Assembly (NCBI RefSeq): GCF_036021035.1 | Contig: NZ_CP107930.1 | Coordinates: 5,294,006 to 5,358,005 of the forward strand | Direction of reading: 5' to 3' | Length of the DNA stretch: 64,000 nt | Source of the DNA: Kineococcus sp. NBC_00420 | GTDB taxonomy: Bacteria; Actinomycetota; Actinomycetes; Actinomycetales; Kineococcaceae | Part shown: positions 1 to 7,875 of the stretch, piece by piece | Numbering within the stretch: position 1 is the first letter of the stretch | Layout: the number at the start of each line of letters is the position of its first letter | The notes under the pieces: generated by a model | Database searches by the model: none | The model's input: the letters and a program-made list of their open reading frames with translations, nothing else | What the model was told of the DNA's origin: nothing | Made by a program: the position numbers and the translations under genes

Positions 1-842
1 AGGGTGACGGCGTCGTCGACCGGACCCCGGTCCCCACGACCGGCCAGCGTCACCAGGCCCTTCTCGCCCTCGAAGCTCCACTCACCGTCCCAGAAGGTCT
101 GCTCGGCCCGCGAGACCCAGCTCCCGCGGTAGCTCGCGACCAGCCCGCCCTCGAGTTCGATGACGAGCACCGCGGAGGCCTCTTCGGCGTACTTGCTCCA
201 CGTCGGGTCGGTGACCTTGGCGTAGACGCTGACGGCTTCGCGGCCGGTCGTCATCCGCAGCAGGTCGAAGTGGTGGATCGCCATGTCGTAGATCAGCGGG
301 TGCGGGAACTGGTAGTGGCGGTAGCTGTCGACGGGAGCGTCGTGGTCCCACCGGCGGAAGTCGACGTGCACGACGGAGAGGTCCCCGATCTCCCCGTCGG
401 CGATGAGCTTGCGCACCGTCTGCGCCCCCGGGTAGAAGCGGTAGTTCTGGCTGACCTGCAGGACCAGGCCGAGTTCCTCCGCCCGCTCGACGGCCGTCCG
501 GGCCTCGGCCACGGTGCCGGCGAACGGCTTCTCGACCAGGACGTGGAGGCCGGCCTCCAGGGCCTCCAGCGCGACCGGGACGTGGAAGTCCATCGGCGCG
601 GTGACGAGGGCACCGTCGGCCTGGACGTTCTCCGCGGCCTCGGTCACCGACGAGAAGCACATCTCGTCGGGCAGACCCAGCGTCTTCTGCGCCGCGCGCA
701 GCGTCGGTTCGTGGGCGTCGACGATGGCGACGCGGTCGACCTCGGGGACCGGCGGTATCGCCCGCCGTTCCCAGTCGCCTCCCCACCCGCCCAGCCCGAC
801 GTGGATGATCCTGGTTCGCTTCGTCTCGTCGCCGTCGACCAC
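1..842 (-). CDS. Gfo/Idh/MocA-family NAD(P)-dependent oxidoreductase (3' end outside window)
   Basis: The minus-strand frame reads as a typical Gfo/Idh/MocA dehydrogenase. An N-terminal Rossmann segment begins IIHVGLGGWGGDW, the cofactor-loop motif EKPFAGTVAEA follows, and the substrate-domain part includes MAIHHFDLLRM, where the HH pair matches the family's catalytic histidine region. These enzymes usually oxidise sugars, inositols or related polyols with NAD(P). The gene runs off the left edge, so the C-terminus is unseen. The start is uncertain: I chose the GTG at 842 because it gives a short leader before the glycine-rich loop, but no good Shine-Dalgarno precedes it. The substrate cannot be inferred. 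The family call is secure. Confidence 0.82.
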   Translation of the reverse strand, partial: MVDGDETKRTRIIHVGLGGWGGDWERRAIPPVPEVDRVAIVDAHEPTLRAAQKTLGLPDEMCFSSVTEAAENVQADGALVTAPMDFHVPVALEALEAGLHVLVEKPFAGTVAEARTAVERAEELGLVLQVSQNYRFYPGAQTVRKLIADGEIGDLSVVHVDFRRWDHDAPVDSYRHYQFPHPLIYDMAIHHFDLLRMTTGREAVSVYAKVTDPTWSKYAEEASAVLVIELEGGLVASYRGSWVSRAEQTFWDGEWSFEGEKGLVTLAGRGDRGPVDDAVT

Positions 843-952
843 GTCCGGAAAACTACACCCAGGGCCTCCACCCCGGCCGAGAGGGCACGGGCGACCGACC
901 CGCCGGCGGACTTCGTCGGGCTCCGGGTCCCTCCCGCGTGCGGGCGGAGACG

Positions 953-1795
953 TCAGACCATCAACTCGCGCAGCCGACGGACCCGGTCGAGCACCATCGG
1001 GTGGTCGGCGGGCAGGTTCCGCAGCGGGCCGGACCAGCGGCACACCTGCCGCAGCCCCAGCAGCACCGCGCTGCGGCGCAGCACCCGCTGCGACGGCGCG
1101 ACGCCGTACCCGCGGAGCAGGTGCGGCAGCAGGGGAGCGGGCAGCCTCTCCCCGTCGTGCAGCAGGAAGTGCGCGAGGTCGAACCACGGTTCCGCGCCCC
1201 GGGCCTCACCGAAGTCGATGAAACCCGTGAACACGCCGTCCTGGACGAAGACGGGGGTGACGTCGAGGTCGCCGTGGGCGAGGGCGGGAACGACGTCGAG
1301 GCCGCACTGCTCGGCGATCAGCCCCTCGAGGACGTCGAGTTCGAAGGGTGAGAAGAGTTCGGTGAGCCGACCCGGCCACGGGTCGGGGAGGTGGGACACC
1401 ACGAACTCGCGGTGGGTGGGGAACTCCGCGCGCAGCGGCCAGCCCGGGCCGTCACGGACGATGGACCCGAAACCGTCGACGGGGATCGAGTTCAGGACGG
1501 CGAGGTGGCGACCGGCGGCCTCCAGGACGGCCGGCGCGTCCTCGGCGCGCGAGAGCGGCGCGCCGGGGACCTCCGTGGTCAGAGCGACCCACCGGTCGAG
1601 CCCGGCGTCGAACTGCGTGTGCAGGACGGCGGGCACCGGAACCCCCGCCGCGGCCAGCCGGGAGTGCAGTTCCGCGTCGGTGCGCAGGTCGTCGCCGGGC
1701 CGTTCCCCCACCCGCAGGTAGTACGTCGCGTCGTCGGTCCGCACCCGGTAGACGACCGTGGAGACGCCGTCCTCGACGCGTTCGACGGAGAACAC
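953..1795 (-). CDS. Aminoglycoside phosphotransferase (APH)-like kinase
   Basis: The protein has the APH/choline-kinase fold signatures: an N-lobe with YRVRTDDATYYLRVG, then the Brenner-type loop HGDLDVTPVFV, a FIDFGEA magnesium site and a downstream DLAHFLL helix. The expected asparagine of HGDxxxxN is replaced by proline, so catalysis or metal binding may be altered. The likely start is the GTG at 1795, directly after the TGA of the upstream sulfurtransferase gene (1798-1800), which suggests co-transcription and coupling. A longer in-frame start at 1858 would overlap sseA by 61 bases and is less likely. Members phosphorylate many small molecules, so aminoglycoside resistance should not be assumed. 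Confidence 0.75.
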   Translation of the reverse strand: MFSVERVEDGVSTVVYRVRTDDATYYLRVGERPGDDLRTDAELHSRLAAAGVPVPAVLHTQFDAGLDRWVALTTEVPGAPLSRAEDAPAVLEAAGRHLAVLNSIPVDGFGSIVRDGPGWPLRAEFPTHREFVVSHLPDPWPGRLTELFSPFELDVLEGLIAEQCGLDVVPALAHGDLDVTPVFVQDGVFTGFIDFGEARGAEPWFDLAHFLLHDGERLPAPLLPHLLRGYGVAPSQRVLRRSAVLLGLRQVCRWSGPLRNLPADHPMVLDRVRRLRELMV

Positions 1796-1797
1796 GA

Positions 1798-2625
1798 TCA
1801 GCCGGCGTCCGGGCCGGTCGCGACCGGCCGCGACGGGTCGGCGACCCACTCCGACCACGAACCCGGGTAGAGCCTCGCGGGGATGCCGGCGACCTCGAGC
1901 GCGAGGAGGGTGTGGGCGGCGGTGACCCCGCTGCCGCAGTAGACCCCGACCGGTCCGGTGGAGACGTCGGCGAACCGCTCGCGCAGCCGTTCCGGGGCCA
2001 GGAACCGGCCCGTCGCGTCCAGGTTCTGCGTCGTGGGGAGGTTCAGCGCACCGGGGACGTGACCGGCGACGGGATCGACGGGCTCGACCTCACCGCGGTA
2101 GCGCTCGGGAGCGCGGGCGTCGAGGAGGGCCCCGGTGCGGGCGAGGGCGGCGGCCGACCCGGCGTCGAGCACGGGCAGGGATCCCGGGCGCACGGTGACG
2201 TCGCCGGGTCCGGGCAACGGGACGTCGGTGGTGAGGACCCCACCGGCCGCGGTCCACGCGGCCAGTCCACCGTCGAGCACCCGGACGTCGGCGAGGCCCG
2301 CCCAGCGCAGGACCCACCACCCGCGCGCCGCGCTCGTGGAGGTGGCGGCGTCGTGGACGACGACGCGGGTGTCGTCGCTGATCCCGGCACCGCGCAGGAC
2401 CTCCTGCAGCGCCACGGGATCCGGCAGCGGGTGGCGCCCCTCACCGGTCCGGCGGGGCCGGGACAGCTGGGTCTCGAGGTCGAGGTACACCGCACCGGGG
2501 AGGTGTCCCCGCGCGTACTCCTGCGCGCCGTCGGGACCACCGAGCGCCCACCGGACGTCGAGCAGGACCGGCGGCCGCCCGCCGCCGAGTTCGGCCTGCA
2601 GTTCCGCGACGCTGATCAGAGCCAT
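1798..2625 (-). CDS. sseA: Thiosulfate/3-mercaptopyruvate sulfurtransferase, two rhodanese domains
   Basis: This 275-residue protein has two rhodanese domains. The N-terminal one (about residues 5-125) has LLDVRW and HLPGAVYLDLE. The C-terminal one (about 150-270) has LLDARAPERYRGE, HVPGALNLP and the active-site loop CGSGVTA, whose cysteine carries the persulfide. Length and the CGSGVTA loop match SseA-type enzymes that move sulfur from thiosulfate or mercaptopyruvate to acceptors. A TACCTT box (minus strand, 2638-2633) ends seven bases before the ATG, which points to leaderless transcription. The APH-like gene follows immediately downstream. Confidence 0.88.
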   Translation of the reverse strand: MALISVAELQAELGGGRPPVLLDVRWALGGPDGAQEYARGHLPGAVYLDLETQLSRPRRTGEGRHPLPDPVALQEVLRGAGISDDTRVVVHDAATSTSAARGWWVLRWAGLADVRVLDGGLAAWTAAGGVLTTDVPLPGPGDVTVRPGSLPVLDAGSAAALARTGALLDARAPERYRGEVEPVDPVAGHVPGALNLPTTQNLDATGRFLAPERLRERFADVSTGPVGVYCGSGVTAAHTLLALEVAGIPARLYPGSWSEWVADPSRPVATGPDAG

Positions 2626-2632
2626 GTCCCGA

Positions 2633-2642
2633 AAGGTACAGT
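2633..2642. promoter_or_regulatory. Overlapping divergent -10 boxes of sseA and the SBF transporter
   Basis: Only 23 bases separate the divergent starts of sseA (2625) and the transporter (2649). On the plus strand TACAGT (2637-2642) lies six bases before the GTG. On the minus strand TACCTT (2638-2633) lies seven bases before the ATG. Both fit the actinobacterial TANNNT -10 and share the TA at 2637-2638. No -35 was recognised. Confidence 0.6.
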
Positions 2643-2648
2643 CACGGC

Positions 2649-3623
2649 GTGCTGCGCTGGTCCCGGGTTCCCGTGCTGCGCAGGGTGGAACCCTTCGTCG
2701 TCGCGATCCTCTCGGCCGTCCTCGTCGCCGCGCTGCTGCCCGCCGGCGGCGCCGTCGCGACCGGGTTCTCCTGGGGCACGACGATCGGGGTCGGGGTCCT
2801 CTTCCTCCTCTACGGGGCGCGCATGGCGCCGGCCGAGGCGGTCGCGGGGTTGCGCAACTGGCGGCTGCAGGGCTCGGTCGCGGCGACGACCTACCTGCTC
2901 TTCCCGCTGCTGGGGATGGGCCTCGCGCTCGTCGTCGGCCACGTCCTGGACGACGGTCTCGTCGCCGGTCTGCTGTTCCTCTGCGCCCTGCCCTCGACCG
3001 TCCAGTCCTGCGTCGTGTTCACCGCGGTGGCGCACGGCAACGTCCCCGGGGCGGTGGTCAGCGCGACGGTGTCGAACCTCGCGGGCATCGGCCTCACCCC
3101 GGTCCTGGCCGCGCTGCTGCTCGGTTCCACGGGGGCCGGGCCCGACGCCGGGGCCATCGGGCGGATCGTGCTGCAGCTGCTCGTCCCGTTCCTGCTGGGC
3201 CTGCTGCTGGGCCGCTGGATCGGTGGCTGGGTCCGAGCCCACAAGGGGCGACTGACCCTGCTGGACCGCGGGGTGATCGTGGCGGTCGTCTACGCCGCGT
3301 TCAGTCGTGGCGTGCGCCAAGGCGTCTGGAGCGAGGTGACGCCCGCCGAGGTCCTCGTCGTCCTCGGCTGCGCGGCGCTGCTGCTGGCCGTGGCGCTGAC
3401 GTTCGCCTGGTGGGTCCCGCGGTGGTGGGGCGCCTCCCGCGCGGACCGGGTCACGACCGCCTTCTGCGGTTCCACCAAGTCCCTGGCCACCGGGTTGCCG
3501 ATGGCGACCGTGCTGTTCCCGCCGCACGTCGTCGGGCTGGTGGTGCTACCGGTCATCCTCTACCACCCGCTCCAGACCACCGTCTGCTCGTTCCTCGCGG
3601 GGCGGCTGGGCCGTCAGCGGTGA
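2649..3623 (+). CDS. Bile acid:sodium symporter (SBF)-like membrane transporter
   Basis: The 324-residue protein is almost entirely hydrophobic, with about nine to ten predicted membrane segments. Markers of the SBF/YfeH branch (PF13593-like) are CALPSTVQSCVVFTAVAHGN and, near the end, FCGSTKSLATGLPMATVLFP, the two broken-helix regions of this fold. Such proteins import organic anions with sodium, but the substrate of the YfeH branch is largely unknown. The GTG start at 2649 is six bases after a TANNNT box, so the mRNA is probably leaderless. Its 3' end overlaps the convergent yihY-like gene by 78 bases, so the two transcripts are complementary there. Confidence 0.82.
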   Translation: MLRWSRVPVLRRVEPFVVAILSAVLVAALLPAGGAVATGFSWGTTIGVGVLFLLYGARMAPAEAVAGLRNWRLQGSVAATTYLLFPLLGMGLALVVGHVLDDGLVAGLLFLCALPSTVQSCVVFTAVAHGNVPGAVVSATVSNLAGIGLTPVLAALLLGSTGAGPDAGAIGRIVLQLLVPFLLGLLLGRWIGGWVRAHKGRLTLLDRGVIVAVVYAAFSRGVRQGVWSEVTPAEVLVVLGCAALLLAVALTFAWWVPRWWGASRADRVTTAFCGSTKSLATGLPMATVLFPPHVVGLVVLPVILYHPLQTTVCSFLAGRLGRQR

Positions 3624-4577
3624 TTCGTCGAACTCGACGCTGACCCGCTCGAAACCCTTGTGCCGCTGGGCCTGCGCGATGTGGGTGTAGGCGCGTTCGT
3701 CGCCCTCGGTGAGTTCGACGAAGTCGGTGAACGGGGTCAGCAGCGCCCGCGGGTAGAGCTTGCGGACGCGGACGACGTCGGCCTCGACGCAGAGGACGAC
3801 GACGCACGAGGTGATGAACAGGAAGGCGATGAGGCCGAGGACGGCGGTGAAGACCTGGTTGGAGATGCTGGACCGTTCGCTGACCAGCCCGGTCAGGGTG
3901 CTGCCGAACCGTTGCAGGAACTGCCAGACGACGGCCATCGTCAGCGCCCCGGGGAGAACCGTCCGGAACGGGGGGCGGTGGGCCGCGGCGAGCCGGAAGG
4001 CCATGGTGAAGCCGACCCCGGCGAGCAGGGTGTACCCCACCCGCGAGACCCACTCCAGCAGAGCGCTCCCGCCGAAGACGTCACCGACGACGATGTTCAG
4101 GACCGTGGTGCCGATGACGAACAGTCCCGCCGTGACGATCAGCAGCAACGAGCGGAGCCGTGCCTTGAAGGGGTTGGGACGTTCGTTGCGCGGGATCCCC
4201 CAGGCGATGTTGACCGCGTTCTGGATCGCCAACCCGACCCCGAGCCCGCCGTAGAGGGCGGCCGCGATGCCGATCGCGACCGTCGCCGCACCACCGCCCA
4301 GGGATCCGGGGTCACCGACCTCGTCCCGGATGACCGGGATCTGGTTGACGGCGGAGTTCAGGATCGCCTGCTGGGCGCCGGGGTTCCCGGACAGCACGTA
4401 GCCCAGGACGGTCGAGAGCAGCAGCAGCAGCGGGACCAGGCTCAGCAGGCCGTAGTAGGCGACGAGAGCCGCCAGGTAGGCGCCCTGGTCCTCGAAGAAC
4501 TTGTAGACGACGGCGAGCGGGTAGCTCGCCACCGGGTGCTTGCGCTGGAACGCGTCGAGCCGCGAGACCCACGACAT
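3546..4577 (-). CDS. YihY/BrkB-family inner membrane protein
   Basis: The 343-residue protein begins MSWVSRLDAFQRKHPVAS and has about six membrane helices in the BrkB/YihY pattern: FFEDQGAYLAALVAYYGLLS at the first helix, AVNIAWGIPR in the middle and LPGALTMAVVWQFLQ later. The family was once called ribonuclease BN in error and its role is unclear. The C-terminal 60 residues are charged and cytoplasmic. The ATG at 4577 fits the family N-terminus; the longer frame upstream is a shadow of the hydrolase gene. It lies 59 bases downstream of the kynurenine operon on the same strand and overlaps the SBF gene tail to tail. Confidence 0.83.
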   Translation of the reverse strand: MSWVSRLDAFQRKHPVASYPLAVVYKFFEDQGAYLAALVAYYGLLSLVPLLLLLSTVLGYVLSGNPGAQQAILNSAVNQIPVIRDEVGDPGSLGGGAATVAIGIAAALYGGLGVGLAIQNAVNIAWGIPRNERPNPFKARLRSLLLIVTAGLFVIGTTVLNIVVGDVFGGSALLEWVSRVGYTLLAGVGFTMAFRLAAAHRPPFRTVLPGALTMAVVWQFLQRFGSTLTGLVSERSSISNQVFTAVLGLIAFLFITSCVVVLCVEADVVRVRKLYPRALLTPFTDFVELTEGDERAYTHIAQAQRHKGFERVSVEFDESPLTAQPPREERADGGLERVVEDDR

Positions 4578-4636
4578 CGACCGTTGTCTCCCACCGTCCG
4601 CCGGATCCGCCGCGACGAAGGGTACCGGGGCGGGAC

Positions 4637-5737
4637 TCAGCCGTGCACGCGCGACACCACCACACGGGCTACCCGCGACCAGACGTCGGAGGTGGGGTCG
4701 ATGACCGAGAAGTGGTGCCCGGGCGCCTCCACGACCGTGACGTCGTCGCCGGCGGCGCCGGCGGCGGTCGCGAACCGGCGCGAGGCGTCCAGCAGGTCCG
4801 GGTCGTCGCCGACCCCGCAGACCACCGCGACGGGGAGACCGAGGGGCAGCCGATCGATCGGGGAGGACGCCGCGTAGACCTCGGGCAGCTCCTCGGGGGT
4901 GCCGCCGAGGGCCGCGGCGACCGCGTGCTCGCTGAGACCGCGGGCGTGGATCGACGTCAGGTCCAGGCAGCCGGCCAGGGAGACGGTGAGGGCGGGACGG
5001 ATCCCGCTCCCGGTGGCCCGGTCGGCGGCGAGGCGGGTGACGAGCTGACCGCCGGCGGAGTGGCCGAGGGTGACGACCCGGTCGAGGTCGAGGGGCGCGT
5101 CGAGGTCCCGCAGCGCGTCGAGGGCCGCGGCGACGTCCGCCGTCGTGGCGTCCCAGCCGTGCCGGTCCGGGCGTCGGTACTCCACGTTCCAGGTCGCGAA
5201 CCCCCGGGCGGTCAGGTCGACGGCCAGCGGGTGCATGACGTCGGCGTCCCAGCGCGAGCGCCAGTAGCCGCCGTGGACGAGGACGGCGACGGGGAACGGG
5301 CCCTCGCCCGCAGGCAGGCGCAGGTCGGCGTGCTGGTCCCGGTCCGCGCCGTAGGTGTGCCGGGTGCCGGGGTCGCTGGCGTGGAAGAACCAGTCGTCGA
5401 CGCCGAAGGCCAGGCCCTGCATCCCGCGCCAGCGGACGTGGCGGCGGACGCAGCGGGACGTGTCGGGTTCGCGGGCGTCGAGGTCGACCCGGACGACGCA
5501 CGCACCGGGGACACCGGCACCGACCAGCAGGTGATCCGCGGGTGTGTCGTCGCCGGCGACGAGCAGGAACTCCCCGTCCGCGGCGGCGGCGCGCAGGGCG
5601 GCCGCGAACTCGGCCGGGGAGCTCGTCAGGACCAGGTCGCCCTCGATCCCGCGGGCGGCGAGCGCCGCGTCGAAGACGGCCTGGCCGGTCACGGAGCCGG
5701 TGAGGACTCCGGGGGCGGCGACGGCGGTGAGCTTCAC
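4637..5737 (-). CDS. Degenerate AroQ-like domain fused to alpha/beta hydrolase (probable kynurenine formamidase)
   Basis: The 366-residue protein has two parts. Residues about 125-366 are an alpha/beta hydrolase with the oxyanion motif [12 protein letters not shown], the nucleophile elbow GHSAGG and a late histidine in APGHHFSV, as in carboxylesterase-type arylformamidases. Residues 1 to about 110 resemble type II 3-dehydroquinate dehydratase in strand order and in the [10 protein letters not shown] segment, but the catalytic tyrosine and histidine positions are not conserved. The GTG start overlaps the kynA stop by four bases (GTGA), so it belongs to the kynU-kynA operon. That context supports hydrolysis of N-formylkynurenine. 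The formamidase call is well supported by context; the AroQ relation is inferred. Confidence 0.75.
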   Translation of the reverse strand: MKLTAVAAPGVLTGSVTGQAVFDAALAARGIEGDLVLTSSPAEFAAALRAAAADGEFLLVAGDDTPADHLLVGAGVPGACVVRVDLDAREPDTSRCVRRHVRWRGMQGLAFGVDDWFFHASDPGTRHTYGADRDQHADLRLPAGEGPFPVAVLVHGGYWRSRWDADVMHPLAVDLTARGFATWNVEYRRPDRHGWDATTADVAAALDALRDLDAPLDLDRVVTLGHSAGGQLVTRLAADRATGSGIRPALTVSLAGCLDLTSIHARGLSEHAVAAALGGTPEELPEVYAASSPIDRLPLGLPVAVVCGVGDDPDLLDASRRFATAAGAAGDDVTVVEAPGHHFSVIDPTSDVWSRVARVVVSRVHG

Positions 5738-6582
5738 GAGCCGATCTCGGTGCGGACGGCGTAGAGCTCGGGGAAGAAGGTGAGGTCGAGGGCGCGGGCG
5801 AGGAAGTCGACGCCGGAGGAGCCGCCGGTGCCGCGTTTGAAGCCGATGGTGCGTTCGACGGTCTTGAGGTGGCGGAAGCGCCAGAGCTGGAAGTTCTCCT
5901 CGAGGTCGACGAACTCCTCGCAGGCCTCGTACTCGGTCCAGTAGCGCTCGGCGTCCTCGTAGATGGTCCGGAAGGTGGCGACGAGGGCGGGGGTGTGGAC
6001 GTGGGCGCGGGTGACGTCGCGGTCGAGGAGTTCGGTGGGGACGTCGTGTCCGTGGCGGGCGAGGTAGCGGAGGAACTCGTCGTAGAGGCTGGGGGCTTCG
6101 AGGAGGGTCTTGAGTTCGCGGTGGCGGGGGGCGTCGTGGGCGAAGACGTCGAGCATCGTCGCGTTCTTGTTGCCGAGGGCGAACTCGACGGCGCGGTACT
6201 GGTGGCTCTGGAAGCCGGAGGAGTTGGCGAGGAACCCGCGGAACTGGGAGTACTCGGTGGGGGTGAGGGTGGCGAGCACGGACCACTGCTCGGTGAGGGT
6301 GCGCTGGATGTGCTTGACCCGGGCGATGTTCTTGAGCGCGGTCTTGAGGTCGTCGCCGGCGATGGCGGTCATGGCGGAGCGCAGTTCGTGCAGGACGAGC
6401 TTGAGCCACAGTTCCGAGGTCTGGTGCTGGATGATGAACAGCAGTTCGTCGTGGTGCTCGGGGGTGCTGAGCGGGTGCTGGGACGTGAGGAGTTCGTCGA
6501 GGTGGAGGTACTCGCCGTAGGACATGTCACGGGTGAAGTCGGTGACGACTCCGTCCTCGAGCTTGCGGGTGTTCTCGCTCAC
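5734..6582 (-). CDS. kynA: Tryptophan 2,3-dioxygenase
   Basis: This heme dioxygenase opens the indole ring of L-tryptophan to give N-formylkynurenine. The 282-residue length and motifs are typical: [13 protein letters not shown], the family signature [31 protein letters not shown], and the C-terminal [24 protein letters not shown] loop that closes over substrate. Its ATG overlaps the stop of kynU by four bases and its stop overlaps the hydrolase start by four, so all three are probably translated from one mRNA. The cytoplasmic product works in sequence with kynU and the downstream hydrolase. Confidence 0.95.
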   Translation of the reverse strand: MSENTRKLEDGVVTDFTRDMSYGEYLHLDELLTSQHPLSTPEHHDELLFIIQHQTSELWLKLVLHELRSAMTAIAGDDLKTALKNIARVKHIQRTLTEQWSVLATLTPTEYSQFRGFLANSSGFQSHQYRAVEFALGNKNATMLDVFAHDAPRHRELKTLLEAPSLYDEFLRYLARHGHDVPTELLDRDVTRAHVHTPALVATFRTIYEDAERYWTEYEACEEFVDLEENFQLWRFRHLKTVERTIGFKRGTGGSSGVDFLARALDLTFFPELYAVRTEIGS

Positions 6583-7832
6583 CGGGTGGCCTCGACGATC
6601 TCCTGGAGGGCGAGGACGCCGTGGAGGACCTCGGTGAAGCTGGTGGACAGCGGGGCGAGGCCGAGGCGGATCCCGTCGGGGGTGCGGAAGTCGGGGACGA
6701 CGCCCCGGGTCCAGAGTTCGGCGGTGACGTCGCGGAAGTCGCTGCGGCGCAGGGTGATGTGTCCACCACGGGCTTCCGGCTCACGCGGGGTGGCGACGGT
6801 GACGCCGTGGGGGGCGAGGAGGTCGTCGGCCAGGTCGAGGGCGAAGGTGGTCAGTGCGGTCGACTTGGCGCGGACGGCGGCGATCCCGGCGCGTTCCAGC
6901 TGGTCGAGGCCGACCCGGACGGGGACCATGGCGACGATGGGTGGGGTGCCGGAGATGAGTTGCCGGATCCCGGGGTCGGGCTGGTAGCCCTGGCCCATGG
7001 CGAAGGGGTCGGCGTGGCCCATCCAGCCCTGGACGGGTTGGCGCAGGGCCTGCGGGTGGCTGCCCTGGTGGCGGGTGGCGAGGTAGGCGAAGGCGGGGGC
7101 TCCGGGTCCGCCGTTGAGGTACTTGTAGCAGCAGCCGACGGCGAGGTCGACGCCCCACGCGTCGAGTTCGAGTTCCACCGATCCGGCGGAGTGGGAGAGG
7201 TCGAAGAGGACGAGGGCGCCGGCGTCGTGGACGACGCGGGTGATGGCGGCGGCGTCGGCGAGGTGGCCGGAGCGGTAGGCGACGTGGCTGAAGGTCGCGA
7301 GCGCCGTGCGGGGGCCGACGGCGGCGCGGACCTGGTCGGGGGTGATCCCGGAGGCGGGGTCGGTCTCGATCCAGCGCAGGGTGAGGCCGGTCTCGGCGGC
7401 GATGCCTTCGAGGACGAAGCGGTCGGTGGGGAAGTTGTCGGTGTCGCAGACGATCTCGTCGCGGCCCTCGGCCTGTCCGGCGGCGGCGGCGGCGCGGACG
7501 AGCTTGTAGAAGAGGACGGTGGTGGAGTCGGCGACGACGGTCTGTCCGGCGGCGGCGCCGAGGGCGACGCGGCCGATCTGGTCTCCCAGCTGGGTCGGCC
7601 AGTCCATCCAGCCGCCGTGGGGGCCTTCGGTCCAGCCCTGGATGAGCCGACCGCCCCACTCCTGGTGGAGGAAGGTGTCGAGCGCTGCGGGGGTGGCGGT
7701 CAAGGGGCGGCCGAGGGAGTTGCCGTCGAGGTAGGAGGTGACGGCGGGGGCCGCGTCGAGGAGGAACTCCTCGCGGTAGGGGGCCAAGGGGTCGGCGGCG
7801 TCGAGCGCGGCTGCGCGCTGGGTGTGGGTCAC
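6579..7832 (-). CDS. kynU: Kynureninase
   Basis: This PLP enzyme splits kynurenine to anthranilate and alanine. The 417-residue protein has family landmarks: [11 protein letters not shown] near the N-terminus, [10 protein letters not shown] (PLP-binding aspartate region), [15 protein letters not shown], whose lysine forms the Schiff base, and [20 protein letters not shown] ribosome site stands just before the GTG start at 7832. A TACGGT -10 (7864-7859) gives a short leader of about 20 bases. It is the first gene of the kynU-kynA-hydrolase operon. No kynurenine 3-monooxygenase is seen, so the local pathway ends at anthranilate. Confidence 0.93.
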   Translation of the reverse strand: MTHTQRAAALDAADPLAPYREEFLLDAAPAVTSYLDGNSLGRPLTATPAALDTFLHQEWGGRLIQGWTEGPHGGWMDWPTQLGDQIGRVALGAAAGQTVVADSTTVLFYKLVRAAAAAGQAEGRDEIVCDTDNFPTDRFVLEGIAAETGLTLRWIETDPASGITPDQVRAAVGPRTALATFSHVAYRSGHLADAAAITRVVHDAGALVLFDLSHSAGSVELELDAWGVDLAVGCCYKYLNGGPGAPAFAYLATRHQGSHPQALRQPVQGWMGHADPFAMGQGYQPDPGIRQLISGTPPIVAMVPVRVGLDQLERAGIAAVRAKSTALTTFALDLADDLLAPHGVTVATPREPEARGGHITLRRSDFRDVTAELWTRGVVPDFRTPDGIRLGLAPLSTSFTEVLHGVLALQEIVEATR

Positions 7833-7858
7833 GTCTCTCCTCGGGGTGCTGGGGGCTG

Positions 7859-7868
7859 ACCGTAGCGT
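7859..7868. promoter_or_regulatory. Back-to-back -10 boxes for kynU and the NadM-like/methyltransferase gene
   Basis: TAGCGT on the plus strand (7863-7868) ends seven bases before the GTG at 7876. TACGGT on the minus strand (7864-7859) faces kynU. The two share the TA at 7863-7864, the same geometry as at 2633-2642. Confidence 0.55.
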
Positions 7869-7875
7869 GGACGGC

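Noticed and set aside
953..1858. Longer start for the APH-like kinase at 1858
   Set aside because: It would overlap sseA by 61 bases and the added residues are basic and unlike the family. The GTG right after the sseA stop fits better.
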